From an uncultured Oribacterium sp. (GTDB lineage: Bacteria > Bacillota > Clostridia > Lachnospirales > Lachnospiraceae), in the NCBI GenBank assembly GCA_937927445.1, contig CALAOB010000098.1:1-64000 (forward strand): DNA of 64,000 nucleotides, written 5' to 3'. Positions 7,753 through 17,405 of this stretch are shown one piece after another. How positions within the stretch are numbered: the stretch's first letter is position 1; every line of letters begins with the position of its first letter. The notes under the pieces are model-generated. The model saw nothing but the letters and a program-made list of their open reading frames with translations. It was not told the DNA's origin and ran no database searches. Made by a program: the position numbers and the translations under genes.

Positions 7753-9483
7753 TCAGCCTTCGGTCTTTACAGCGTTCTTGTAAACTCTGTTGAGGGCTAC
7801 CGGATGGAATTCAACGCCGGTGACATTGGTGCTCAGCATCTCTGCATTGCACTGTGTGTACAGCGGGAAGATCACGGACTGATCCATGACGATCTTCTCA
7901 GCATCGTACATTGCAGACCAGCGACCCTCCGGATCGGTTGCGAGATCACCAGTGGTGCACTTTGCGATGATGTCATCGTAATCGGTGCTGGACCATAAAC
8001 CGTAGTTGTTGGAGCAGCCGGTCGTCCACATGCCGAGGTATGTCATCGGATCTGCGTAGTCAGGGCCCCATCTGGTAAGACCAAGCTGGTAGTTACCATC
8101 CTGAAGATCCTGTACTCTCTGCTTCTTCGGCTCTACCGTCAGGGTGATGGTGAGGCCAGGAAGCGCGGTCTGCCACTGCTCCTGAAGAACGGTTGCAACC
8201 TTCTGAGGTGCATCATCGGCATCGACAACCATATCAAGTGTCAGAGAAGTGATGCCGAGCTCATCGAGACCCTTCTGCCAGTACTCTGCTGCCTTTGCGG
8301 TATCATCTGCACATACATCCTGGAACTTGCTCTGATCTGCGGAGAAATCGGATCCGTCAGGACCAGCTGCGAAATCCATCGGAACGGCAGTGTAGGTCGG
8401 CTTCGAACCATCCTTCAGGACATCCTCACAGATCGCGGTACGATCGATTGCGAAGGTAAGTGCCTTACGGATGTTGTCATTGGCCAGCTCTGGAACGGCG
8501 CTGATGTTCGGTGTTACATACCAGAGGTATCCGGCACCGACGGCCTTGAATGCAGGATCATCCTGTACCTGGTCAACCTGATCACCATTGAGAAGGGTGA
8601 GGTCGAGGTCGCCGCTCTGGTAGGAAAGAAGTGCCTGCTGTGAATCCTGGATGACCTGATAATCGATACCGGCAAGCTTGATCTTGTCTGCATCGTAGTA
8701 ATCTGCGTTCTTCGTGAGGTGAATCTCGGTTGCTGCCGGCTCATAGGAGTCGAGAACGAATGCACCGTTCGAAAGCGTGGTCGCCGGAGATGTACCGTAG
8801 GTATCCGGGCAGGTGTTGAAGAACTCCTCGTTGACCGGATAGAAGGTCGGGAAGTACATCAGGGACAGGAAGTAGGAAACCGGTGCGTTCAGCTCCACCT
8901 GTAAGGTGTTGTCATCGACAGCCGTTACACCGAGCTCGGACTTGTCCTTTGTGCCGTCGATGATCTCAGCGGCATTCTTTACCTGGCCGATGTCGGAAAG
9001 CATGTATGCATACTCGGAAGCAACATCCGGATCGACGGCTCTCTGCCAGCCGAATACGAAATCCTTCGCGGTTACCGGTGTGCCATTGGACCACTTCGCA
9101 TCCTTACGAAGGTGGAAGGTCCAGGTAAGACCATCATCGGAGGTCTCCCAGCTCTCTGCGATGGCTGCAATGGCTGCACCACTGGCATCCATCTGTGTCA
9201 GACCATCGGTGTAGTTTGCCATCACCTCGAATGAGGTACCATCGGTTGCCTGCTGCGGATCGAGGGACATAACCGGCGTCTCCAGCATAACCTTGAGGTC
9301 AGATGTAGAAACGGTTCCGGTCGCCTCGGCAGCGGCAGCGGTTTCACCAGCAGCTGCAGTGCCGGCAGCCTCGGTCGCAGCAGCTGCGGTCGTCTCCTGA
9401 TATGCAGAAGATCCACAAGCCGCCATGCTGAGGACCATCGCACCAGCAGTTACGGTCGCAACAAGTGCTCTTGTCTTTTTCAT
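7753..9483 (-). CDS. oppA: Oligopeptide-binding lipoprotein OppA
   Basis: 576 residues, an extracytoplasmic solute-binding protein of family 5. The N-terminus is a lipoprotein signal with lipobox LSMAAC (Cys about 23), followed by a low-complexity A/T/E linker of about 35 residues. The family signature segment GTPVTAKDFVFGWQR lies near 135. It captures peptides outside the membrane and delivers them to OppBC. A strong AAGGAGGAG site precedes the start. It is the first gene of the operon and has its own promoter at 9562-9590. Confidence 0.93.
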   Translation of the reverse strand: MKKTRALVATVTAGAMVLSMAACGSSAYQETTAAAATEAAGTAAAGETAAAAEATGTVSTSDLKVMLETPVMSLDPQQATDGTSFEVMANYTDGLTQMDASGAAIAAIAESWETSDDGLTWTFHLRKDAKWSNGTPVTAKDFVFGWQRAVDPDVASEYAYMLSDIGQVKNAAEIIDGTKDKSELGVTAVDDNTLQVELNAPVSYFLSLMYFPTFYPVNEEFFNTCPDTYGTSPATTLSNGAFVLDSYEPAATEIHLTKNADYYDADKIKLAGIDYQVIQDSQQALLSYQSGDLDLTLLNGDQVDQVQDDPAFKAVGAGYLWYVTPNISAVPELANDNIRKALTFAIDRTAICEDVLKDGSKPTYTAVPMDFAAGPDGSDFSADQSKFQDVCADDTAKAAEYWQKGLDELGITSLTLDMVVDADDAPQKVATVLQEQWQTALPGLTITLTVEPKKQRVQDLQDGNYQLGLTRWGPDYADPMTYLGMWTTGCSNNYGLWSSTDYDDIIAKCTTGDLATDPEGRWSAMYDAEKIVMDQSVIFPLYTQCNAEMLSTNVTGVEFHPVALNRVYKNAVKTEG

Positions 9484-9561
9484 AACTTACTCCTCCTTGA
9501 AAAGTAGAAAACGCAATGGGTTAACCGGTAAAAAACTAGCACTCCATTGCGCGATGGTGAA

Positions 9562-9590
9562 AGTATATAACTTTACATTATTAAAGTCCA
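9562..9590 (-). promoter_or_regulatory. Promoter of oppABCDF
   Basis: Minus-strand TGGACT (9585-9590), a 17-base spacer and TATACT (9562-9567), with a predicted leader of about 70 bases. The rest of the 360-base gap (9591-9767) is AT-rich with no gene seen. Confidence 0.6.
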
Positions 9591-9767
9591 GCGCATGAAT
9601 CCGTTAAACTATAGCGATTCGTCACAGCTAATATAACATATGCAAATAGTAAACCGATTAAGTTATGACAAAAACGAGATATTAGACACATTTCGATATG
9701 TCTATAAATATATTTTTGCAAAAGTAATGAAATATATAAAACTTATTTATATATCCTGGATTCATAT

Positions 9768-9815
9768 AAAAAAGCTGGTACCGGTGCTCTACAATAAGCA
9801 GCACTCGATACCAGC
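9768..9815 (-). terminator. Terminator of the ABC-F gene
   Basis: A long stem pairs GCTGGTATCGAGTGCT with AGCACCGGTACCAGC (some mismatch) and is followed by TTTTTTATAT on the minus strand. It lies about 28 bases past the stop codon. Confidence 0.85.
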
Positions 9816-9842
9816 CATTTATATTCCTTTACATTTATACAA

Positions 9843-11783
9843 TCAGTTTTTACTGATTTGTTCCTGAAGGTCAGAAAGATACGCCCAGCGCTCCATCTTT
9901 TCGTCGAGTAGCGCCTCCTTCTCTTCCTTTTCCTGTGTGAGCTCATGGAGCTTGATGAAATCCTTTGCGTACTGCATCATTTCGTCGTCAATGGCGGCGA
10001 TGCGGGTTTCGAGGGCGTCGATGTCAGCCTCGATGGTCTCCCACTCCTTCTTCTCCTTATAGGACATGCGGAGCTGGTGACGGTCCCGGTTTGAGCTCGT
10101 CGGGCTGCTGTCTCCGGACGCCGCAGCTGCGGTTTCACCGGATATGCTGCCGCTGGCCGTGTTGTCCTGCGCGGTGACGATGCTGCGGTCGCCTGTATTG
10201 GCCGAAGATTTCGGAAAGGACAGGCTGTTTCCGCCGGTGCCGCCGATGGAGCCGGCCTTCGAGAAGTTCGGGTCCTCCTCTGGATGGCGGCGCAGATACT
10301 CGACCTGATAATCGGTGTAGCCGCCCTCGTACTGGCTGATCCGACCGTCGCCCTCGAAAGCGAAGATGCGGTTCACAACACGGTCGAGGAAGTAGCGGTC
10401 ATGGGATACCGTGATCACGATGCCGTCGAAGTGATCGAGGTAATCCTCGAGGATGGTCATCGTGCGGATATCGAGGTCGTTTGTCGGCTCGTCGAGGATG
10501 AGGACATTCGGCTCGGACATGAGGACGCGAAGCAGGTAGAGACGACGCTTCTCGCCGCCACTCAGCTTCTCGACCTTCATGTACTGCACGGAAGGCGGGA
10601 ACAGGAAGCGGTCGAGCATGTTACTGGCACTGATGAGGCCGTCCACAGTATGGACGTACTCGCCGATGGAAGTCATCGCATCGATCACGCGCTGGTTTCC
10701 ATCGAGTGCCTCGTTCTCCTGACTGAAATAGCCGATCCGCACGGTCTGGCCGATATTGATCTCGCCGCTGTCCGGGGTCTCCCAGCCGGTGATCATCTTG
10801 ACGAGGGTCGACTTGCCGGCGCCGTTCGGACCGATGATGCCGACGCGGTCATTTCGCAGGAAGTTGTAGTTGAAATGATCGAGGAGCACATGTCCGTCGT
10901 AGGCCTTACATACATCGACAAGCTCGATCGTCGACTTGCCGAGACGGGTTTTGATGGAGCTCAACTTCAGCTCCTCTTCCTCCGTCGGTCCGTGCATCGC
11001 AGAGAGCTTTTCATAGCGCTGGAGACGGCCCTTCTGCTTCGTGGTACGTGCCTTCGCACCGCGCATCACCCACTTCAGCTCGTTCCGGAGGATATTCTGA
11101 CGTGTCCGCTCCTTCGCGTGGGCGATGTCCATGCGCTCGGCCTTCAGCTCGAGGTAGCCGGCGTAGTTTGCCTTATAGCTGTAGAGTTTGCCCTGATCAA
11201 GCTCTACGATGCGGTCGCAGATCTCATCGAGGAAGTAGCGGTCATGGGTGACCATCAGCAGTGTTCCCTTATAGCGCTTGAGGTAGTCCTCGAGCCACTC
11301 GGACATCGCGCCGTCGAGATGGTTCGTCGGCTCGTCAAGGATCAGCAGATCGGCAGTGCTGAGCAGGGTACTTGCGAGCGCCACACGCTTCTTCTGTCCG
11401 CCTGAGAGCTCCCCGATCTTCCGGCTGAAGTCGTTCTCGCCGAGCTTCGACAGAAACTTCTTTGCTTCCGTCTCGAGGTCCCATACGTGCTGGTGGCCCT
11501 CGTTGTCATGCAGGATCGCCTCCAGGATGGTATCCTCCGGGTCGAAGGACGGGGTCTGCGGGAGGAAACGGATCTCGAGCTCACGGCGCATCGCCATGCT
11601 GCCCTCATCCGGCTCCTCGAGCCCCGCGATGATGCGAAGCAGCGTCGACTTACCGGTCCCGTTCACGCCGATCAGCGCGACCTTCTCGCCCTCGTTGATG
11701 GAAAAATCCGTGTCATTAAAAATCTGCCGCTCGGTATAAACCTTGCTGAGATGTTCGATCGTAACGATGTTGTTCTGTGCCAT
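9843..11783 (-). CDS. ABC-F family ATP-binding protein (Uup-like)
   Basis: 646 residues, two ABC cassettes in one chain and no membrane segment. Cassette 1 has Walker A GVNGTGKST (about 38-46) and ELSGGQKKR; cassette 2 has GPNGAGKST and LSGGEKRR. A charged inter-domain linker (KERTRQNILRNELKW...) fits the P-site tRNA interaction motif. The C-terminal 110 residues contain an S/G-rich linker and then a coiled coil, as in Uup. ABC-F proteins bind the ribosome and help stalled translation or give antibiotic protection. The Uup-like tail argues for a housekeeping role over resistance, but this is inference. It lies 10 bases after the MBL gene. Confidence 0.88.
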   Translation of the reverse strand: MAQNNIVTIEHLSKVYTERQIFNDTDFSINEGEKVALIGVNGTGKSTLLRIIAGLEEPDEGSMAMRRELEIRFLPQTPSFDPEDTILEAILHDNEGHQHVWDLETEAKKFLSKLGENDFSRKIGELSGGQKKRVALASTLLSTADLLILDEPTNHLDGAMSEWLEDYLKRYKGTLLMVTHDRYFLDEICDRIVELDQGKLYSYKANYAGYLELKAERMDIAHAKERTRQNILRNELKWVMRGAKARTTKQKGRLQRYEKLSAMHGPTEEEELKLSSIKTRLGKSTIELVDVCKAYDGHVLLDHFNYNFLRNDRVGIIGPNGAGKSTLVKMITGWETPDSGEINIGQTVRIGYFSQENEALDGNQRVIDAMTSIGEYVHTVDGLISASNMLDRFLFPPSVQYMKVEKLSGGEKRRLYLLRVLMSEPNVLILDEPTNDLDIRTMTILEDYLDHFDGIVITVSHDRYFLDRVVNRIFAFEGDGRISQYEGGYTDYQVEYLRRHPEEDPNFSKAGSIGGTGGNSLSFPKSSANTGDRSIVTAQDNTASGSISGETAAAASGDSSPTSSNRDRHQLRMSYKEKKEWETIEADIDALETRIAAIDDEMMQYAKDFIKLHELTQEKEEKEALLDEKMERWAYLSDLQEQISKN

Positions 11784-11793
11784 ACTCTTTTAC

Positions 11794-12963
11794 TTACTTT
11801 CCTTCTGTCTGTCTTATGGCGCGCCAGTAGTAGATGCCGTCCCGCATCGTGCGCTCCACGAAACCGATGTCGTGCAGATACTCGAGGATGCTGAAGGTTT
11901 TCGTGATCAGCATTTTGTACGTGAAGAAGGCGGCCTCATCCGCCGGATCATCATCCATATGATAGAGCTGCTTCGCGATATCATGGACGGTCCACGCTCC
12001 GGATCCGATGCTGCGCTTCGCTGCCACCGCCGCTGCCTTCACGGTGTCCGGCAGACTGTGGTTGGATGAAGCACTCTCTTCTGGAGCATTGCCCTTCATG
12101 ATGTCCAGTGCACTCGTGCTTTTACTGAGATAGCTGTACACGATGCTGTCGACATCCTGCGCAACATCCCGGATCGGCTCGCCATGGGCCGGAATGATGG
12201 TCCAGTCGGCGTAGTGTTCCTTGATGTCCCTGAGTGACGCGAACATCCCTTCCAGCAGATGCTCATCCGGATAGGTCGTCGCCACGATCGGTGATACGCC
12301 ATGGATCAGCTGATCTGCAACAAAAAGGATCTTCTTCTCGTGATCCATGAGTCCCATCTGTCCATAGGTATGGCCCTTTAAAGGATAGGCACTGAAATGA
12401 TAGTCGCCATAGACGAACACATCTCCTGCGGAGAGCGCCGTGTAGGGAAAACCCAGGATCGCGAGCACCCACTCTCCATGCTGCTGTACACGCTCGGAAA
12501 CCTTCATAAAGGCCTCCCAGGCATACGGCGTGCGCTCCGCTGTTATACCGGTCGAACGAAGAACACTCTTCTGCGCAGTCAGCGATTCCTCGCTCACGCG
12601 ATACGCGAGGCAGTCATAAGGGTGACGTTCTTCCGCCGGATTCATGAAGATATGCGCGCCTTCCGAGGCGAAGCTCCCCGCCAGCCCGGAGTGATCATGA
12701 TGGCGATGGGTCAGGAAGATATCAAGCTGATCTGCCGGGATTTCAAGCGCCGCCAGCGCTGCCTGCAGCTTCCGGTGGCAGTCCTCCTGCCGGAAGCCCG
12801 TATCGATCATCAGACTGCGTCCCTCATGGACCGAAGGATTCCCCTTGATGATATAGATTTTGATGCAGCTCACACCCTGCTCGATCGTCGTATCGGTGAG
12901 ACTGACGCAGAAAATTCCCGGAAGGATTTCCGTATAAAGATCATTTTCCATTGCACTCTTCAT
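11794..12963 (-). CDS. MBL-fold metallo-hydrolase with C-terminal winged helix
   Basis: 389 residues from the chosen start. Zinc-binding motif THRHHDH is at about 85-91; later metal ligands are in KGHTYGQ, VADQL and IPAHGEP. The C-terminal 100 residues resemble the winged-helix tail of the LACTB2-like/glyoxalase II-like group. Reading further upstream in frame would run through tRNA-Trp, so that is rejected. ATG at 12963 has GGAG 6 bases upstream; ATG at 12951 is the alternative. The substrate is unknown. Confidence 0.82.
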   Translation of the reverse strand: MKSAMENDLYTEILPGIFCVSLTDTTIEQGVSCIKIYIIKGNPSVHEGRSLMIDTGFRQEDCHRKLQAALAALEIPADQLDIFLTHRHHDHSGLAGSFASEGAHIFMNPAEERHPYDCLAYRVSEESLTAQKSVLRSTGITAERTPYAWEAFMKVSERVQQHGEWVLAILGFPYTALSAGDVFVYGDYHFSAYPLKGHTYGQMGLMDHEKKILFVADQLIHGVSPIVATTYPDEHLLEGMFASLRDIKEHYADWTIIPAHGEPIRDVAQDVDSIVYSYLSKSTSALDIMKGNAPEESASSNHSLPDTVKAAAVAAKRSIGSGAWTVHDIAKQLYHMDDDPADEAAFFTYKMLITKTFSILEYLHDIGFVERTMRDGIYYWRAIRQTEGK

Positions 12964-13070
12964 GTCGCACTCCACTATGCTTCTGTTCATATCCTGTTCT
13001 GTTCTGATCTGAAGGCCGGCATGCGGAACATGCTGTCTTCCCGATGTGCCATCCTTCATCTTCAGATACG

Positions 13071-13100
13071 AAAAAAGGAACCAGACCATCGTCTGATTCC
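13071..13100 (-). terminator. Terminator of tRNA-Trp
   Basis: A 10-bp stem with one G-T pair (13077-13086 with 13091-13100) is followed by six T on the minus strand. Confidence 0.88.
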
Positions 13101-13110
13101 TTCTCCTTCG

Positions 13111-13181
13111 CAGGGGTTGAGGGATTCGAACCCCCATGAGCGGTTTTGGAGACCGATATCTTACCATTGGATGAAACCCCT
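13111..13181 (-). tRNA. tRNA-Trp, anticodon CCA
   Basis: The acceptor stem AGGGGTT/AACCCCT has discriminator G. The anticodon loop is CTCCAAA, giving CCA. The T-arm has GGTTCGAAT. CCA is not encoded. The 5' flank contains an 8-bp inverted repeat (GAGTCGTC/GACGACTC) between the -10 and the tRNA. Confidence 0.93.
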
Positions 13182-13210
13182 GTATGAGTCGTCGTTTTGA
13201 CGACTCGTTT

Positions 13211-13239
13211 ATAATACTCATTTTGCTGCTGTAAGTCAA
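13211..13239 (-). promoter_or_regulatory. Promoter of tRNA-Trp
   Basis: Minus-strand TTGACT (13234-13239), a 17-base spacer and TATTAT (13211-13216), only a few bases past the radA stop. Confidence 0.82.
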
Positions 13240-13242
13240 GCA

Positions 13243-14626
13243 CTATTTCTTGAGAATTTTCACTGCCTCCCGGATGCTGCGCACCGGGACGAGCTCGCAG
13301 GCCGTCAGGTTCGGCTGCCGCAGCTTCTTCATATGAAAGGCCGGCAGCACGATCTTATGGAAGCCGAGGCGTGCCGCCTCTTCGATCCGCTGGTCGGCGT
13401 TCGATACGGCACGTACCTCGCCACTGAGTCCCACCTCACCGAAGATCATCACGTCCTCCGGGATCTCGATATTCATATAAGAAGAAATCAGCGCCATGAT
13501 GACGGCGAGGTCCATGGACGGCTCGGCGATGCGCAATCCGCCGGTGATATTGACGTAGGCATCGTACTTTCCGATCTCGAGATTCAGCCGCTTTTCGACG
13601 ATCGCGATCAGCAGGTTCAGGCGATTATAATCGATGCCGTTCGCCGTACGACGCGGCAGATTAAAGGCACTCGCTACGAGCAGGCCCTGGATCTCGATCA
13701 GCAGCGGACGCGTACCCTCCATGCCGCAGGTGACGACCGAACCGCTGGCGCCGATCGGACGTCCGGAAAGCAGAAGCTCGGACGGATTCAGCACCTCATG
13801 CAGACCGGAGCCATCCATTTCGAACACGGCGATTTCATTCGTCGAGCCGAAACGGTTCTTCTGTCCATGCAGGATGCGAAGGCTGCTGCCCGACTCACCC
13901 TCAAAAAAGAGGACGACGTCGACCATATGCTCGAGGATCTTCGGGCCGGCGACCGTACCGTCCTTCGTCACATGACCGACGAGGAAGATCGCGATACCGC
14001 ACTCCTTTGCGGTGCGCAACAGCTGGGCCGCCGACTCACGGACCTGGCTGACCGAGCCGGGGGCTGCCGTGACACTCTCGGTATACATCGTCTGGATGGA
14101 ATCAATGACGACGAAGTCCGGCTTCTCCTCGCGGATGGTCTCGATGATGTTCTCGATATTCGTTTCTGTCATGAAGCGGAGATCACCAGAGATCGGTTTG
14201 AGACGCTCCGCCCGCAGCTTGATCTGCTTGAGGCTCTCCTCACCGGAGACATAGAGGACGGATTTCCCGTCATCTGCCGCCAGGTTTCGTGAAACCTCGA
14301 GGAGGATCGTCGATTTTCCGATACCCGGGTCACCACCGAGCAGGACCATCGAGCCGACGACGATCCCACCGCCGAGCACACGGTCGAGCTCCTGGAAACC
14401 GGTAGGGATGCGATCCTCCTTTTCGAGGGCGATTTCATCGACCCGTACCGGACTGCCGCGGTGGACGCGAGCCGGTGTTTCGACTGAAGCCGGAAGCCGG
14501 AGCTGCCTTCACGACCGGTTCCTCCACGAAAGTATTCCATGCGCGGCAGCTCGGGCACTGGCCGAGCCACTTCGCGGATTCATAGCCACATTCCTTACAG
14601 AAGTAGCGTGATGTGCTTTTCGCCAT
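13243..14626 (-). pseudogene. radA: DNA repair protein RadA, split by a frameshift
   Basis: RadA is a RecA-like ATPase that drives branch migration in recombination. The first frame (14626-14435, ATG with an AGGAAA site) gives the zinc finger, with CKECG and CPSC, and ends RQSGTGR-stop. The rest (about 14500-13243) lies in the +1 frame: VRVDEIALEKEDRIPTGFQE, Walker A GGDPGIGKST, the RadA motif KNRFG, and the Lon-like C-terminal domain. The crossover lies in a GC-rich stretch with a repeated CCGGCTTC near 14490-14515. Without it the protein would be about 460 residues, normal for RadA. Either a one-base sequencing error or a real null allele. Confidence 0.9.
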
Positions 14627-14644
14627 AGTATTTCCTCGTATAAA

Positions 14645-14681
14645 CAGCACGCACGGACATCGGGATGTTCGTGCGTAGCTG
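14645..14681 (-). other. Hairpin between clpC and radA
   Basis: A 13-bp stem (14649-14661 with 14664-14676, one G-T pair), extended by 4 bp outside it, lies in the 71-base gap. GCTGTTTATA follows on the minus strand, a weak T tract; partial termination is possible. Confidence 0.5.
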
Positions 14682-14697
14682 TCCATTCATTTCAGAT

Positions 14698-17268
14698 TTA
14701 CTTCTTTTCTGCCTGCGCGGTCTCCGTCTGCGCCGTATCGCCCTGCTGTGCTTCCGCATCCTGATCCTTCACAGACGTCACCGTTTCTTTTTTCGTATGC
14801 CGTGTGCCGGCGGACGGCAGGCGGCGGCCCTGGAACTTCAGGGTCTTTCCATCCTTGTCGACGCCGATACGGACACTGGAATTCTTCGTGATATGTCCAC
14901 TCAGGATCTCCTCTGCGAGCTTATCCTCGAGCTCCGTCTGAAGCACCCGGCGAAGCGGACGTGCACCGTACTTCGGATCGTAACCTCGCTCGATGAGGAG
15001 GTTTGCTGCATCCGGATCGAGGTGAAGCCGGATATTCAGCTCCTCGAGTGCGTTCTTCACCATATCCTTCATCATGATGTCGAGGATCGCGCTGAGGTCC
15101 TCCTTCGTGATCGGCTGGAAGACGATGATGTCATCGACACGGTTCAGGAACTCCGGACGGAAGAGACGATGCACCTCTTCCATCACACGGGACTTGATGA
15201 TCTGGTAGTTCTTCGCCTTCTCATCCCCACCGGTATCGAAACCGAGTCGCTTCGGGCTCACGATCTGCTCGGCGCCTGCATTGGACGTCATGATGATGAT
15301 CGTGTTCTTAAAGGAGATCTTCCGGCCCTGGGCATCGGTGATATGACCATCATCGAGCACCTGGAGGAGGACATTCAGTACATCCGGATGGGCCTTCTCG
15401 ATCTCATCGAAGAGGATGACGGAATATGGATTCCGGCGCACCTTCTCACTGAGCTGGCCACCCTCATCGTAGCCGACGTAGCCTGGCGGCGATCCGATCA
15501 TCTTCGAGACGCTGTACTTCTCCATGTACTCGGACATGTCGACACGGATAAGATCCGCCTCGGAGCCGAACATCGCCTCGGCGAGTGCCTTACTGAGCTC
15601 CGTCTTACCGACGCCGGTCGGACCGAGGAACATGAAGGAACCGATCGGACGCTTCGGATCCTTGAGACCCACACGTCCACGACGGATCGCCTTCGCTACC
15701 GCGGACACCGCCTCGGTCTGTCCGATCACGCGCTTGTGCAGTGTTTCCTCAAGCCGCATGAGGCGCTCTGCCTCGCCCTCGGTGAGCTTCTCTACCGGGA
15801 TACGGGTCCACTCGGAGACCACGCGGGCGATGTCAGCCTCGGTGACGTGGAGCTTATGCTCCTCCTTCTCCGACTGCCAGCGCTCGAGCGCACGCTCCAG
15901 CTTCGCCTTCTCCCGCAGCTGCTTCTTCTTGATCTGGGAAGCCGCTTCGAAATCCTCGCGGCGGATACAGTCTTCCTTCTCCGCATCCATCGCGTCGATC
16001 TTCGCACGGAGCTTCTTCATGCTTTCCGGTTCACCGGAGTGAAGGATCCGGATCTTCGACGCCGCCTCATCGATGAGGTCGATGGCCTTATCCGGCAGAT
16101 AGCGGTCATTGATATAGCGGACAGAAAGGGTGACGGCCGCCTTCAGTGCAGCATCGTCGATCAACACCTGATGGTGCTCCTCGTACTTCGACACGATGCC
16201 CTTCAGGATCGCATAGCTCTCTTCCTCACTCGGCTCATCGATCGTCACCGGCTGGAAACGTCGCTCGAGCGCTGCGTCCTTTTCGATATGCTTCCGGTAC
16301 TCATCGAGGGTCGTCGCGCCGATGATCTGGAGCTCCCCACGAGCCAGGGCAGGCTTCAGAATATTCGCCGCATCGAGTGCACCCTCGGCACCGCCGGCAC
16401 CGATGATGGTATGCAGCTCGTCGATGAAGAGCAGGACCTGTCCGTTCTTTACAGTTTCGGCGATAACCCGCTTGATGCGCTCCTCAAACTCACCGCGGTA
16501 CTTCGAGCCTGCGACCATGCTGGAGATATCGAGCGACATCACGCGCTTCTGCAGGATGGTGTCCGGGACATCACCGGCAACGATACGCTCAGCCAGTCCT
16601 TCGACCACCGCCGTCTTGCCGACACCCGGCTCACCGATCAGACATGGATTGTTTTTCGTACGTCTGGACAGGATCTGGACGACACGCATGATCTCCCGCT
16701 CCCGGCCGATGACCGGGTCGAGCCTGCCTTCGGCTGCCATCGCGGTGAGGTCGCGCGCATACTGGTCCAGCGTCGGTGTATCCGAGGCCGGCTGCTGTGC
16801 TACCTGTGGTCGGCTCGTATCGTCGATGACGACATCGTCTCCGATGACGGCCATGATCTGCTGGTACATGCGCTGCGCATTTGCGCCGAGCGTCGCGATG
16901 ATACGAGACGCGACGCAGTTGGTATCCTTCAGCATCGCGATCAGGATATGCTCGGTTCCTACGAGGCGGGCACCGGCGCGCAGGGATTCCTGCATCGCGT
17001 TCTGCATGAGGCGCTTCGCCGATGGCGTATAGCCTGCACGCTCGCGGATCGTCACCTTCGTGTCGGAAGCGATAAACTTCGCGATCATATCGAGGATTTT
17101 CTGATCATCGATGCCGTTTGACTGCAGTACCTTCGCGGCCACAGCCGTCCCCTCACGACGGAGGCCGAGAAGGATGTGTTCGGTTCCTATGTACTGATGG
17201 CCCAGCTCCTCTGCCGCTTCGATCGCGAGCTGCAGCGCACGCTGTGCCTGTATCGTAAACTGATTCAT
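14698..17268 (-). CDS. clpC: ATP-dependent Clp protease ATPase ClpC
   Basis: 856 residues. It unfolds substrates and feeds them to ClpP (encoded at 42831-43454). The N-terminal Clp_N repeats are at about 1-145, the first AAA+ module has Walker A GEPGVGKT, and a UVR-type middle segment ([20 protein letters not shown]) marks ClpC against ClpB. The second AAA+ module has GPTGVGKTE and the sensor GARPLRR. The last 50 residues are an acidic Q/T/E/K tail longer than usual. There is no ctsR or mcsAB next to it, unlike Bacillus. radA follows. Promoter at 17293-17321. Confidence 0.95.
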   Translation of the reverse strand: MNQFTIQAQRALQLAIEAAEELGHQYIGTEHILLGLRREGTAVAAKVLQSNGIDDQKILDMIAKFIASDTKVTIRERAGYTPSAKRLMQNAMQESLRAGARLVGTEHILIAMLKDTNCVASRIIATLGANAQRMYQQIMAVIGDDVVIDDTSRPQVAQQPASDTPTLDQYARDLTAMAAEGRLDPVIGREREIMRVVQILSRRTKNNPCLIGEPGVGKTAVVEGLAERIVAGDVPDTILQKRVMSLDISSMVAGSKYRGEFEERIKRVIAETVKNGQVLLFIDELHTIIGAGGAEGALDAANILKPALARGELQIIGATTLDEYRKHIEKDAALERRFQPVTIDEPSEEESYAILKGIVSKYEEHHQVLIDDAALKAAVTLSVRYINDRYLPDKAIDLIDEAASKIRILHSGEPESMKKLRAKIDAMDAEKEDCIRREDFEAASQIKKKQLREKAKLERALERWQSEKEEHKLHVTEADIARVVSEWTRIPVEKLTEGEAERLMRLEETLHKRVIGQTEAVSAVAKAIRRGRVGLKDPKRPIGSFMFLGPTGVGKTELSKALAEAMFGSEADLIRVDMSEYMEKYSVSKMIGSPPGYVGYDEGGQLSEKVRRNPYSVILFDEIEKAHPDVLNVLLQVLDDGHITDAQGRKISFKNTIIIMTSNAGAEQIVSPKRLGFDTGGDEKAKNYQIIKSRVMEEVHRLFRPEFLNRVDDIIVFQPITKEDLSAILDIMMKDMVKNALEELNIRLHLDPDAANLLIERGYDPKYGARPLRRVLQTELEDKLAEEILSGHITKNSSVRIGVDKDGKTLKFQGRRLPSAGTRHTKKETVTSVKDQDAEAQQGDTAQTETAQAEKK

Positions 17269-17292
17269 GCTTTACCACCTTTCATGAAGGAT

Positions 17293-17321
17293 ATTCTAGT
17301 GCATTTCAGGATTTGAATCAA
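17293..17321 (-). promoter_or_regulatory. Promoter of clpC with overlapping inverted repeat
   Basis: Minus-strand TTGATT (17316-17321), a 17-base spacer and TAGAAT (17293-17298). An imperfect repeat built on ATCAAgATTGAT and TCAAATC covers the -35 and could be an operator. It does not match the CtsR heptad. Confidence 0.6.
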
Positions 17322-17360
17322 TCTTGATTTGAAGAGTCCCTCCCGGGTCCCCTGCCTGTC

Positions 17361-17404
17361 AAACAAAAGAAAGCCCGCAGCCGGAGCTGCAGGCTTCCTT
17401 TTGT
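17361..17404 (-). terminator. Terminator of the cohesin-like gene
   Basis: An 11-bp stem, AAGCCTGCAGC/GCTGCGGGCTT (one G-T pair), has a 4-base loop and is followed by TCTTTTGTTT on the minus strand. It starts right after the stop codon. Confidence 0.88.
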
Positions 17405-17405
17405 T

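Noticed and set aside
12964..13239. N-terminal extension of the MBL hydrolase to 13239
   Set aside because: It would translate through tRNA-Trp and its terminator.
14480..14520. Programmed frameshift in radA
   Set aside because: No slippery heptamer with a downstream pseudoknot and no known case for radA; an indel is simpler.
14665..17121. Very long open frame on the plus strand opposite clpC (and similar ones opposite prkC, the 19150 gene and the minus-strand core genes)
   Set aside because: They mirror genes of clear homology, show no family motifs and lack ribosome sites; GC-rich codon bias creates open antisense frames.
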